Source: Candidatus Gracilibacteria bacterium
GTDB taxonomy: Bacteria > Patescibacteriota > Gracilibacteria > BD1-5 > UBA6164
NCBI GenBank assembly: GCA_010119145.1
Contig: JAACSU010000007.1
Span: 267,869-331,868, forward strand
DNA length: 64,000 nt
Reading direction: 5' to 3'
The notes under the pieces were generated by a model. The model saw only the letters and a list, made by a program, of their open reading frames with translations, was not told where the DNA came from and did not search any database. Of the stretch, positions 9,278-19,626 are shown one piece after another (position 1 is the stretch's first letter; each line of letters opens with the position of its first letter). The translations under genes and the position numbers were made by a program.

Positions 9278-10762
9278 ATGCATTCACGCGACCATATAAT
9301 CAACAGGAGCAAAGTTATCAGTGAGTACTTGAGTATCTGAAGGAATTTCTAGCTTCATTATTTTTGAGAAATAATCTTTGTATTCATCTACTTGTATTCA
9401 TTGCTCTATGAGTTCAGGATTTTTTGAAGCTACTAGCATTATATTTTGGCTTCATTGTGATACTTGGGAATATACCGGAATAATAAAAACCTCTGGAAAT
9501 ATTTCTGCGTACGTTTTGTACTCAGCCTCTAAGAATTGAGCATTGGGTCATGAAAGTGAAGCAATAAGATTTAGGACTACAACTCAGTCATCACTGAGCA
9601 TATCAAATTTCTTTTGAGCTACTTCTCTGGTGGTAAGTTGATAGGGGATTGATACAAATGAACCAAAAGCATCTCCAAGTATCGCGTCGTATGTATTCAC
9701 ATTTGTATTGAGAAATACTCGAGCATCTTGATGATGTATTTCAAGCTTTGGAGTTTCTTGTAACCTGAAATGCTTCTTGGCAATTTGAGTTATTTTTGGA
9801 TCTATTTCTACGACATCAAGATGTTTGTCTGGATATTTTTCTAAGAAATGCTTTGGATAACTATATGCTGCTCCTCAGAACATAACTATTTCCTGAGCAT
9901 TTGGGCTCAGAGCATCAAAAATATCATAATATTTTGTATACTGATACACAAGATCATTATTATCCTGATACATTCAAGCATGAGTTATATCATCGATTCG
10001 TAAATCTTTTACTTCTCTTCCAGTACTTTGATCTATTCTCTCAGAAACTCTTATATGAGAATAGGATGTGTCATAGGTAAATGAATTATTGAGGGCTGCA
10101 TAAGCAGTCATATTTGAAAATACAATGAACATACAGATAAGTCATAATGCTACGATTCATTGAGCGTATATATGATTTTTAAAATCACAAAAAATAGAAA
10201 GTATTAAAAAAAATAGTGCTAGAACTATGAGAAGTTGGGTCACTCCAAAAAATGGAATGAGAAAAAATCCTGCTCATAGTGTTCCAACAATACTTCAAAC
10301 GGTTCAAATACTTCCTATTTTTCATACTACAGCTCAAGAACTTTCTAAATGTATCAGTCTAATTTTTGTGACAATTGGAGAAAGCATTCAAAGGAGATAA
10401 CTTGTTGGACTAAATAAAAATACAGCTATCCAAATGGATGAAATTCTTACATCTGGAAAAATATTACTTATTCTGAGCAAGACAGGATCTTTAATAAGAA
10501 CAAGAAGGAGTAAAGAGATTGAAACTAATAATAATATAAATGATATAATTGGGAGATTTGCATTTCTATCTGCTATTTTTCATCATTGATAATATCCAAG
10601 ACTCAGTGCTCAGAGTATAACAGCTATGAGACTCGTCCACACAAAGAGTGAGTTTCCTATATATGGTCATACAACTCTAGAACCTAGTATTTCAAAGACC
10701 ATTACTCAAGCTCATGAGAAGAATGCTATTATTTCAGGTCGTAAATGGAGTAGTTTATTCAT
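9272..10762 (-). CDS. Membrane-fused spermidine synthase-like protein
   Basis: 496 residues. The first ~230 residues hold about seven hydrophobic helices. The C-terminal ~250 residues form a polyamine aminopropyltransferase-like Rossmann domain: VMFGGAAYSYPKHFL (cofactor-binding loop), HLDVVEIDPKITQIAKKHF (acidic end of strand 2), HHQDARVFL, and YDAILGDAFGSF. This architecture is the MFS-like fused spermidine synthase family. Aminopropyl transfer is plausible but the YYD-type acceptor loop is not clearly preserved, so substrate is uncertain. It starts 1 bp after the Bax1-I-family gene ends, in a three-gene operon. Many membrane-helix glycines are TGA. Confidence 0.75.
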
Positions 10763-10763
10763 A

Positions 10764-11477
10764 TTATTTGCTTCGAATTTTACTAAGTAATCTAAGCACT
10801 TCTAAATAAAGCCATACAAGCGTAATAAGGAGTCCAAATCATGCAAACCATTCCATATATTTTGGAGCGTGTGCTTTGCTTCACTGTTCAATCATATCAA
10901 AATCAAGGAGTAAATTGAATGCAGCTATACCAACTATAAAGATACTGATTCAAATTCAAAGTGGACCATTACTATGTAGAAAAGGGACTTCAAACCATCA
11001 AGTCAAACTTCCTAGTATAGAAATAATATACAGCACAGCAATAGCTCACGTTGCTGCAATGACTCAGCTTCTAAATTTTTGTGTTACCTGAATAACTCTA
11101 TATTTATATAGTAACAACATTGTGAGAAATACCGCAAAAGTAGCTGTTACGGCTTGGATAACAATTCCAGGATATTGTGTCTCGAAAAATGCTGAAAATG
11201 TCGCAATAACCACTCACTCAAGAAGTGCGTATACCGGAGCTAAATAAGGAGCAGTTTCTTTTTTGAATATGATAACTAATGAAAATACAAAAGCTCAAAT
11301 TACCAAAGGAATAAGAAATGGAAGAAATATATCAACATATCCCCATGCAAGTACTGCTGATAATACAGTGAGAGAAACCAATATTATTGATTTATTAATA
11401 CTTCAAGAAATAGTCATAGATTCTCAATCGTTTTTCAATCATGAAAAACTCTTTTCATTAAATGCAGGATTAGCCAT
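10764..11477 (-). CDS. Bax inhibitor-1/YccA-family membrane protein
   Basis: 237 residues. A polar N-terminus of ~25 residues is followed by seven hydrophobic helices. The family blocks YLAPVYALLEGVVIATFSA, TLLLYK-type helix ends, and the late NLLLDFDMIEQG with PKYMEWFAGFGLL are clear and match the YbhL/YccA branch of the TMBIM superfamily, which act as membrane Ca2+ leak channels or stress-related membrane proteins. Middle gene of a three-gene operon (15 bp after the PhnA-like gene, 1 bp before the spermidine synthase-like gene). Confidence 0.85.
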
Positions 11478-11492
11478 ATTTTTTAGTTAATG

Positions 11493-11744
11493 TTATTGTT
11501 TTTTAAAAAACTCTGTTTTTAGAACCATTTTTCATGATTCTATAAGTGTACTGTCATCTGTAAGACGGATATTTTTAAATATATCACCTCTTTTAATATC
11601 AGAAGCTCAAGATACTTTTATATCTTTTATTGCTCGAACATTATCTCAATTTTGGAGTGTAGCTCAGTTACTGTCTTGGGTGATAACTTCTTGGCTTGAA
11701 GCACTATCATCAAGCCAAGAGAAATCCTTTTGTTTTTTAGCCAT
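11493..11744 (-). CDS. PhnA/YjdM C-terminal domain protein
   Basis: 83 residues. The core DSNGATLQNGDNVRAIKDIK with KVSGASDIKRGDIFKNIRL and KMVLKTEFFKK is the PhnA C-terminal (YjdM) domain; the N-terminal zinc ribbon of full-length PhnA is absent. The family's original link to alkylphosphonate use is historical and weak, and no phosphonate genes are nearby. First gene of the minus-strand operon leading into the Bax1-I-like and spermidine synthase-like genes. It is divergent from lexA across about 120 bp. Confidence 0.75.
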
Positions 11745-11803
11745 ATTTCTTTTGTTAAAGTGTAAATAGAATATTCATAAAGCTAAGTTTCCAAAACTTT
11801 TTC

Positions 11804-11840
11804 TTGACAGCATATATTTATGTATATACTAAGAGTATAT
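11804..11840 (+). promoter_or_regulatory. lexA promoter with overlapping palindromic operator
   Basis: TTGACA (11804-11809) and TATACT (11825-11830) form a promoter with a 15-bp spacer. The -10 lies inside a perfect inverted repeat, ATATACT-AAG-AGTATAT (11824-11840). A palindrome covering the -10 just upstream of lexA fits autorepression by LexA. The motif differs from the E. coli and Bacillus SOS boxes, so this would be a lineage-specific box. Confidence 0.55.
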
Positions 11841-11865
11841 TTAGTATATTAACAAAATCAATTCT

Positions 11866-12495
11866 ATGTTAACAGAAAAACAACAACATGTTCTGGATAT
11901 CATTACAGATTATACCAGCAGATATGGGAAGTCACCAACCATTGAGGAACTTAAAAATTTACTTCATCAAAAATCTAAAAGGTGAGTCACGCAATATCTC
12001 GAAGTACTTGAAAAAAAATGATTCATTTCCAGAGGTGATGGATATAGAGGTATCAGACTCTGAAACAATATTGGATTTCAGACTACTATGAATATACCAA
12101 TTCTTGGGTACGCAAACGCTGGAACTCCGCTTGCTATTGCAGAAGCCAATGACTACTGAACACTCCCAATTTCAAAAAATATAGTTTCTGGAAAAAGTGA
12201 AAACTATTTTATACTGAGAGTTTCTGGTACGAGTATGAATGAGTGTGAAGTTGAAGGAAAGATTCTAGATAACGGGAGCTATGTCCTTATCAATAAAAAT
12301 GATAACACTCTCAATGAAAAAGACCCGTTTCTATTTGTAGTAAATGGATGAGCTACTATTAAAAAGTACAAAAAACAAGGAAAAAATATCTATCTCCTTC
12401 CAAAATCTTCAGAAGAACACCATACTCCAATTATATTATCAGAAGACGATCAAGTAGAAGCAAGTGGGAAGGTAGTAGACGTTTTCACCTTCTAA
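11866..12495 (+). CDS. lexA: SOS-response repressor LexA
   Basis: 209 residues, normal length. An N-terminal winged helix (residues ~1-65: LTEKQQHVLDIITDYTSRYG, then SPTIEELKNLL) precedes an S24 peptidase domain. The autocleavage site is Ala85-Gly86 in YANAGTPLA. The catalytic Ser123 lies in VSGTSMNE and the general-base Lys166 in ATIKKYKK. On DNA damage RecA filaments trigger self-cleavage and derepression of repair genes. It is preceded by a promoter/operator suited to autoregulation. Operator specificity cannot be derived from the protein. Confidence 0.93.
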
Positions 12496-12518
12496 TCTTC
12501 ACTTATTAATATTGTTTT

Positions 12519-12558
12519 TTAAAAAATACCAGTTAAAATATACGCTGGTATTTTTTTT
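12519..12558 (+). terminator. Rho-independent terminator after lexA
   Basis: AAAAAATACCAG / CTGGTATTTTTT with a 14-nt loop and a long T tract. Confidence 0.85.
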
Positions 12559-12573
12559 AATATAAACATAATT

Positions 12574-13923
12574 TTGAATTACATAACAAAAATAACGTCA
12601 TGCATTATTTTATTGAGTGTCATGATGTGACAGAGTTTTGCTTTTACAGATATAGAAAATAATTGGTACAAAAATTCGATTAAGTGACTAGAGAAACAAG
12701 AGTTTATAAATGGTTTTGATAATTGAGAATTTCTTCCTGAGGATAAGACGACTCGTGCAGAAATACTTAAAATAATTATGAATACTGCATGAAGTGAAGT
12801 GTATGAAAGTGGGACACAATGTTTTACAGATGTTTCTACTGATGCTTGGTTTAATAAGTATATATGTGCGTGAGTAAATCAAGAAATAACAAAAGGGTAT
12901 GAAGATGGAAAATTTAAGCCTGGTGGAAATGTAACCGTGCTTGAAACGCTCGCATTTGCTGTACGAGCCTTTGATATTGATTTAAATTATTTGGGAGAAT
13001 GAGATACTTGGTTTCAGAAATACCAGGCATATGCTGATCAAAAAAATATAATCAAAAAACATGCATACACTGTAAATACTCTCGTTTCAAGAGGACAAGC
13101 AGCAGATATTATTTTAAAAATGCAAAAAGTAAAAGCCGGTCAAGAACTAGATAATAAAAGTGATTGATGCTTTGATTTTAAATGAATGAAAAGTGGAGAA
13201 TATACTGCAGATATAAAAGGTGTTACGAGAAAATATCTCCTCTACGTTCCAGAAAATGTCAGTGCTGATTCGCAAAAGTGACTTATAGTTGCGTTTCATT
13301 GACGAACCAATGACAATGAAATGGTGAGAAACTATATGAAGATGTGAGGTGGTTGATACAGTAGAAATGGATATCAAAATGATTATATTGTAGCGTATCC
13401 TGCGTGAGTTTGAAATGGTCCATACTCCTGGTCACAAATTGAAAGTATTGAGTTTTTCGATGCCATAATTACCCAAATTTCTGAAAATCTCTGTGTTAAT
13501 AGGGATGCTGTCTTTTCAGTTGGACATTCATTAGGATCATATATGAGTAATAAAACTTCTTGTTTGCGATGAGATGTAATCAGGTGAATGGTAGGTGTTG
13601 CGAGTAATGGATATGATGGAGACTGTACTGGCCCTGTATCAAGTTTGATAACTCATTTACCTGGAGATCCACTGTCTCCCTATACTGCTTGAGAAAGAGC
13701 GTATAGTCTCAAAAGTGAAAATAACTTATGCGAGCCTCAAACAGCACCATTAGAATTTTGAGATCTGAGATGATGCCAGCAAAAGACTTCATGTTCACTG
13801 TGAAATACTGTTATTTTTTGTAATGCATATGATGTCTACGGATGAGACCAGCATAGTTGGCCAAAAAGTGGAGCAGATGAAATGAGAGATTTTTTCACAA
13901 ATATTGAAGATTATACAAAATAA
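12574..13923 (+). CDS. SLH-domain surface-anchored esterase (LpqC/feruloyl esterase-like)
   Basis: 449 residues. A signal peptide ends near SFA (residue ~23) if translation starts at TTG 12574; the first in-frame ATG (12622) would cut the signal, so TTG is preferred. Three S-layer homology motifs follow (FTDIENNWYKNSIKGLEKQ; CFTDVSTDAWFNKYICAGV; GDTWFQKYQAYADQKNII) through residue ~185. The C-terminal alpha/beta hydrolase domain has an oxyanion-type VAFHGRTN, nucleophile motif GHSLGS and a late His in DQHSWP. This resembles PHB-depolymerase/feruloyl-esterase-type hydrolases. It is probably attached to wall polymer and cleaves external esters. The HG glycine is a TGA codon. Confidence 0.75.
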
Positions 13924-13945
13924 TTAAGGTGTTTTATGCAACAGT

Positions 13946-13976
13946 AAAAAGCAGAATCAAGTAATTCTGCTTTTTA
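13946..13976 (+). terminator. Rho-independent terminator
   Basis: AAAAAGCAGAAT / ATTCTGCTTTTT with a 6-nt loop, after the SLH-esterase gene. Confidence 0.85.
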
Positions 13977-14029
13977 TATCTATTAAATTCCTTACACTTA
14001 ATTTAATTTATCAAATTAAATTTTAGACT

Positions 14030-14986
14030 ATGTGACAAAGTCTCAGGGCCTTTACCCTCGTTGAACTCATCGTTGTCATAACGATTATTTGAATTCTCTC
14101 TACTATAGGTTTTGTTTCATATTCAAATTATTTGAAATGAGCCAGAGATTCAAGTAGATACTCTCAACTCACAAAACTTTCAGACTCACTCCAAGTCTAT
14201 GCAACTCAAAAATCACTCCCACTTCCAGATGACTCTATTGAAATCACAACGAGTTGATCTATTAATGTCCTAGCGTATCAGTGATATGTTGGAAGCGATG
14301 TACTTGAAACTATTGATTATACCAATTGAGGGAGAGATCCAAAAGATGGTTCTTTCTATACCTACTACCTCACGAAAGATAGAAAAAGTCTCCAACTTTT
14401 GGCACTCATGGAGGAGGGTTGAAATACAGTACTTAATACTAAATTTTTATTTAATAAAACGATTGCTGCAGATTACTCAGACAGATATCCAAAAGTATAC
14501 TGAAAAAACCTTTGAGTTCTCACACAAAAAGACACCAATACTCCAGTTCAAGAAATAAGTTCTATTCTGAGTAATGGATATTTAGATATAGTGAATACAA
14601 ACTCATCTTTTACAGCCATATTTTCAAATGAAAATTCAGTTACAGGAACTGGGGTAGTTTTAACATTCATAAAAGATTGATGAAATCAGGACTGTGCACA
14701 AGTATTGAGAAAAAATACTAATGCAAAAACTGGAAATTATAATATCAATCCAGATTGATTACTTTCCAAAACTGTATTTTGTGAAATGGATTTCGAATGA
14801 TGAGGTTGGACTGAGTGTGCAAGTGAAAATAACCTTTGTTCTTTTGAAGGAACAAAGGATATCCTATATTGAATTTTTGAAGTGGGTAAGTTTAAGATAA
14901 AAAATATAATTAATAGTACTAATTGTACAAATTGAGTATTTTGAGATCCTGCACCATGAATTAGGAAAAATTGTTATTATAGATAG
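14030..14986 (+). CDS. Type IV pilin-like protein with fibrinogen-like C-terminal region
   Basis: 318 residues. It has the class III prepilin signal RAFTLVELIVVITIIGILS: cleavage would come before Phe8, and the Glu at +5 is present. A pseudopilin-like domain follows (residues ~40-190). Near residues 235-262, NPDGLLSKTVFCEMDF and GGGWTEC resemble the core of fibrinogen-related domains. The last ~55 residues carry a Cys-rich module (CASENNLCSFEGTKDILYG, NCTNGVFGDPAPG, KNCYYR) common on surface proteins of this lineage. Probably a minor pilin or adhesin assembled by a T4P machine that is not in the window. Confidence 0.75.
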
Positions 14987-15124
14987 AATTTAGCTTTTAA
15001 AGCTTGCAATCTCATAAATATAATTACACTACAATATAGAAAAGCACTTGAGCAGAAAACACCTGCAATGCTGGAGGAAGAACAGAAACATCTCTTAGTA
15101 GAACCTCTCGAAGTATCTATCTTC
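14987..15124 (+). pseudogene. Possible decayed 3' tail of the pilin gene
   Basis: After the pilin stop, another reading frame (15049-15124) encodes ENTCNAGGRTETSLSR followed by SRSIYLR and TAA, a protein-like Cys/Gly/Arg-rich string out of frame with the pilin and broken from it by at least one TAG. It may be a remnant of a longer pilin C-terminus. The same segment is also the 5' part of the aspS leader, so the similarity to protein may be fortuitous. Confidence 0.3.
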
Positions 15125-15150
15125 GTTAAAAAATAAAAATTAAGCAATAG

Positions 15151-15215
15151 CTTTAGGTGGCACCTTTTGTAGATACTACAAACCAAAAGCACATGAATTT
15201 TTTCGTGTGTTTTTT
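15151..15215 (+). promoter_or_regulatory. T-box antiterminator/terminator element in the aspS leader
   Basis: Two mutually exclusive structures are readable. Antiterminator: helix CTTTAGG (15151-15157) with CCAAAAG (15183-15189), a 7-nt bulge TGGCACC (15158-15164), and an upper helix TTTGTAG/CTACAAA closing on ATA. TGGCACC is exactly the T-box bulge consensus TGGNACC, and its TGGC complements a tRNA 3' end GCCA, as expected for tRNA-Asp (discriminator G). Terminator: AAAAGCACATGAA (15185-15197) with TTCGTGTGTTTTT (15202-15214), including two G-U pairs, then a T tract. The two share 15185-15189. It ends 24 bp before aspS. Stem I and the specifier codon were not resolved. Confidence 0.7.
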
Positions 15216-15238
15216 ATATATTTAAAGAAATTAATACA

Positions 15239-17056
15239 ATGCATAGAAGTCATACCTGTGGAGAGCTCACAGCTAAAAATATAGATGAAACTGTTGTCCT
15301 TTCAGGATGGGTGAGTAATCGTCGAGATCATGGTTGAATTATATTTATTGATCTCAGGGATAGATATGGACTCACTCAAATAGTATTTGATCCTGAAGAT
15401 AACAAAGAAGCCTGGGAAACAGCAGATATGTTTCGAAGTGAGTATGTTATCAAGGCAACTGGGAAAGTTCGAAAGAGACCAGAAGGTCAAGCAAACCCAA
15501 ATATGATAACGGGAGAAATAGAGATAATAATAACATCGGTTGATTTACTCTCAAGCTCTAAAACTCCTCCATTTGAACTCGATGCTCACGCAAAAGAAGC
15601 AAATGAAGAAATCAGATTTAAGTATAGATATCTCGATATCAGAAGACAAAAAATTCAGGATTTTATCAAGTTTCGATCGAGAATGACGACCTATACTCGA
15701 AACTGGTTTACAGGTCGTGATTTCTTAGATGTACAAACTCCAATTCTTGCAAACTCTTCTCCTGAAGGAGCCAGAGATTTTTTAGTTCCAAGTCGACTGA
15801 ATCCTGGAACTTTCTATGCTCTCCCTCAAGCACCACAACAATTTAAGCAACTCCTTATGGTTGGTGGTATTGATAAATACTTTCAAATCGCTCCATGTTT
15901 CAGGGATGAGGATCCACGAGCTGATAGACATGCAGGTGATTTCTATCAGATTGACTGTGAAATGAGTTTTGTAGAACAAGATGATGTATTTAAGGTAGTA
16001 GAGGATTTTCTTATTGATGCTTCAACGGAACTTTCCGATAAAAAAATAATAAGTGAAAATCCAGGGAAAGATCTTATGAGAGAAAATGGTAAATTTTTCA
16101 CCCTCACATACGATGAATCAATTGAAAAATATGGAACAGATAAACCAGACCTAAGATTTGGACTTGAGTTTATTGATGTAGCAGATATTTTTGCAAAAAG
16201 CTCTAATGAAATATTTACAAGTATCGCTTCTGATACTGAAAATAATAGAATCAAAGCTATGAAAGTACATGGTTGAGACTTAGTTTTTTCTAAAACTCAA
16301 ATGAAATGATTTGAGGACTATGTTCGAAAATTTGGTGCAAAAGGTCTCGGGTATTTTCAAATGAAAGAAGACGGCCTCAAAGGTCCACTTGGTAAATTCT
16401 TTGAAGAATCTGATTTACAAGCACTCGTAGAGAGAACAGAACTTTCTCTCTGAGATGTTATATTTTTTGGAGCTGGTGAAACGACTCTTACATGTAACTA
16501 TATGGGGAAGTTTAGAAACTACATTGCAGACTTGATGAAGCTTCGAGATAGCTCTCAACTTGCATTTTGTTGGATAACTGACTTTCCAATGTTTGAAATA
16601 GATGAAGCCACTGGAAAAATAGATTTTTCACATAATCCATTCTCTATGCCTCAATCATCACTTGATGGTCTGAGCTGAGATGAACTCCTTAAAATAAAAG
16701 CATTTCAATATGATCTCTCTTGTAATGGATATGAAATACTTTCAGGTTCTATTCGAAATCACTCGACTCAAAATCTTGTAAAATCTTTCTGAATTGTAGG
16801 AAGAGATGAGTCAGAAGTGAAAGAAAAATTTGGAGCAGTATACGAAGCATTTCAGTATGGTGTCCCTCCTCATGGTGGTTTTGCTATCGGAATGGATAGG
16901 CTCATGATGATATATAAAAACGAAGAAAATATTCGTGATATCTACGCATTTCCTAAATCTGGAAAAGCCCAAGATATGATGATGCAATCACCAATGAAGG
17001 TAGAGGAATCACTCCTTGATGAACTCTCAATCAAAGTTGAGATTGATGAAGATTAA
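15239..17056 (+). CDS. aspS: Aspartyl-tRNA synthetase
   Basis: 605 residues, the size of bacterial AspRS with a GAD insertion. An N-terminal OB anticodon-binding domain ([20 protein letters not shown], residues ~23-42) is followed by the class II core: motif 2 [15 protein letters not shown] near residue 220, and motif 3 [12 protein letters not shown] near residue 547. The charging substrate is tRNA-Asp, and possibly also tRNA-Asn if the enzyme is non-discriminating, which is plausible because GatB and GatC are encoded here. The gene lies behind a T-box-like leader and is closed by a terminator. Its TGA codons are few and lie at glycines, for example in the RRDHGG turn. Confidence 0.95.
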
Positions 17057-17083
17057 AAAATTCTCCCGAAAGGGAGTTTTTTT
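17055..17083 (+). terminator. Rho-independent terminator after aspS
   Basis: AAAAAATTCTCCC, tetraloop GAAA, GGGAGTTTTTTT. Confidence 0.9.
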
Positions 17084-17155
17084 ATCCTGCATCTTTTTGA
17101 AATAAATTTATTTCTGTATACTATAGTAATATGGAAACTTCTTAACTTAAAATGT

Positions 17156-18064
17156 ATGCTTCGAGAACTCAAAATCAAATGACTGAAATGGATTGATGGA
17201 ATTGACCTTCCAGAAAAGAAAATAGAAGAAATACTAGAATCCTACGATTTTCATGAATTAGATATTGAGGCAGCACTTGAAGCCAATCAAAGAGCGAGAA
17301 TTGATAGCTATGATGATTATCTATTTTTAACACTGCATTTTCCAAAATATAATCAACTTCAAAAAATATATAATCTCAATGAGTTTCATGTCTTTGTAGG
17401 AAAAGATTTCCTCATAACCCTCAGAGATTTTGAGGGGCAATATATTGATGATATTTATAATAAATATGAAAAAAAAGGTGAAAATGAATATGACTTAGAA
17501 ATATCACCAGGTTTGGTTCTCTATGAGATTATACAAGCCATGTTAGAAAAAATGTTTCAGGTCAGCTCAAATATTCGAAAAGATATACGAACGATTGAGA
17601 AAGAGGTTTTTAGAAAATCTTCGAGTCCACTTGTTAAAGATATATTGATTAAAAAGAGAAATATTATTGTTCTTAAACATATGTTTCAACCTCAAATGTG
17701 AGTACTCATCGCTCTAGAGAATCATATGAAAAAACTATTTAATGATGATATTGAGGCTTATTTTGAAGATCTTGAGGATAAACTGCAACGAATAATTACA
17801 GATATTCTTGTTTTAGAGGAACAAGTTGAATCACTGGAAGATGCTTTTAAGTCTCTTATTGATATTCAAACAAATTGAATCATAAGACTCCTCACAATTT
17901 TTTCAGCCTTTATGCTGCCACTTACATTCGTTACGAGTTTTTATGGGATGAATATCGAACTTCCATATCAAGATTCTCCTGAAATCGCGTATATATCTAT
18001 GTTTTGAAGTCTTGTAGTACTATGAGCTGTATTTTGGGTTTTTCTAAAAAGAAGAAAAGTATAA
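17156..18064 (+). CDS. corA: CorA-type magnesium/divalent cation channel
   Basis: 302 residues. A large cytoplasmic alpha/beta and helical region (residues ~1-235) is followed by two C-terminal transmembrane helices. The first carries the diagnostic YGMN selectivity-loop motif (FVTSFYGMNIELPYQ, near residue 262) and the second is followed by a basic tail (FLKRRKV), both characteristic of CorA pentamers for Mg2+ or Co2+ entry. The start ATG 17156 is chosen because the overlapping upstream ATG 17152 is in another frame that stops. Monocistronic between the aspS terminator and the der promoter. Confidence 0.9.
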
Positions 18065-18068
18065 TCTC

Positions 18069-18095
18069 TTGCATTTAAATATATAGTTGTATAAT
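18069..18095 (+). promoter_or_regulatory. Probable der promoter
   Basis: TTGCAT (18069-18074) and TATAAT (18090-18095) with a 15-bp spacer. The ~100-nt leader contains a CTCTC/GAGAG hairpin near 18131-18146 and a strong Shine-Dalgarno-like GAGGAGGG (18167-18174). Confidence 0.55.
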
Positions 18096-18203
18096 CACCT
18101 CACTTTATTTTTCATGATTATTTCCTAGAACTCTCGATATAGAGAGTACCTCAAGAGCGATGCCACGAGGAGGGAATTATGAATTGATGTTATCACACAT
18201 ACT

Positions 18204-19574
18204 ATGTTAGCGAAAATTACTATTATCGGTCGACCGAATGTCGGAAAATCGAGCCTTTTTAATATGATGACGGGGCATAAAATTGCCATTGTTGCAGATG
18301 AAGCGGGTACGACTCGCGACATCTCAGAGTTTGAATATACAGATGAAAAAAATGATCTGACCTATATAATTGCAGACTCTGGAGGACTTGATTATAGCTC
18401 TGCAAATGATGAAATAGCTGTAGATATTACAGAGAGAACTGAGAGATCTATCGTAGAAAGTGACCTCCTTATTTGGGTGGTAGAATATGACAGATTTACT
18501 GAACTTGATGAATCTATTTATAGAATCATACAAAAGCACAAAGTTGTAAACTATATTGTTTTAGCGAATAAAGCTGACAACGAGACACAAGTTATGGAAT
18601 CATATTCTATGGCTGGAAAGTGAGAATTAGAGTTTTTTCCTGTTTCTTCATCTCATAATGCTGGTATCGGTGATGTGAGACGATATATTGCAAAATATTT
18701 GAAAGATAAGGGTCTCAATTATAAAAAAGAACAAGAGGATCCATCACTTAAAATGGCATTTATTGGACGACCGAATGTAGGGAAGTCTAGTATTTTAAAT
18801 ACTATTGTTTGAAGTGACAGAGTTATGGTAAAAGACCTCTCTGGAACGACTCGAGATGCTATTGATACAAAGTTTCATTACGAACAAACTGATTTCACAC
18901 TCATAGATACTGCGTGAATCAGAAGACTTTCAAAAGTTGGAACAAGAAATATTGAAAACTGGTCAATTATGAGAACAGAGCGAGCATTGAAAAGAGCAGA
19001 TGTTATCGCTATTATCATTGATGGTTTTGAAGGAATAGTTCAACAAGATTTATCACTTATTTCTCAAATTTCTGATGAAAAAAAAGGTATTATTATCGTG
19101 GTGAATAAATGGGATCTCGTTCTTGCAAAGACGTGAGTCGATAAAGACCAAATGATGAACAGATATATCGAGTACCTCAAAGAAAAAATAGAGTTTATCC
19201 CTTGGGTTTCAGTTATATTCACATCTGCAACAGAAAAAAAGAGACTTACGAAAATACTTGATCAAGCGATTGAAATAGACGCTGAGAGAAAGAAACGAGT
19301 AAAAACAGGAATATTTAACGAGTTTCTGGAACAAGTTATCTACAAGCATCCACCAACTGGGAACAAAAAATCTCATAGTCCAAAAATATACTACGGTTCA
19401 CAAGTTGATACAAATCCTCCTAAATTCCTTATTACGGTAAATAATCCGAATCATTTCCATTTTTCTTACAAGAGATATCTTGAAAATAAAATCCGAGATA
19501 ACTTTGGTTTCCACGGAACACCTATAACAATAGAGTTTCGAGGAAGAGGGAAGTTCAAAGACGTCAGCAAATAA
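18204..19574 (+). CDS. der: Ribosome biogenesis GTPase Der (EngA)
   Basis: 456 residues, full length. It contains two tandem GTPase domains: G1 GRPNVGKSS at residues 9-17 with DSGGL and NKAD, and a second G1 GRPNVGKSS at ~189-197 with DTAGIRR and NKWD. A C-terminal KH-like domain (residues ~365-456) ends in [13 protein letters not shown], as in Der proteins. It acts in 50S subunit maturation. The G3 glycine of domain two and several others are TGA. ATG 18204 has no adjacent Shine-Dalgarno; the nearby GAGGAGGG precedes a different out-of-frame ATG at 18179. Confidence 0.95.
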
Positions 19575-19620
19575 GATATAAAAAAAACTCTCAATAATTG
19601 AGAGTTTTTTTTATATCTTA
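19573..19620. terminator. Long bidirectional terminator between der and mltG
   Basis: A stem of about 22 bp (AGATATAAAAAAAACTCTCAA / its complement) with loop TAA and T tracts in both directions. Confidence 0.9.
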
Positions 19621-19626
19621 TTATTT

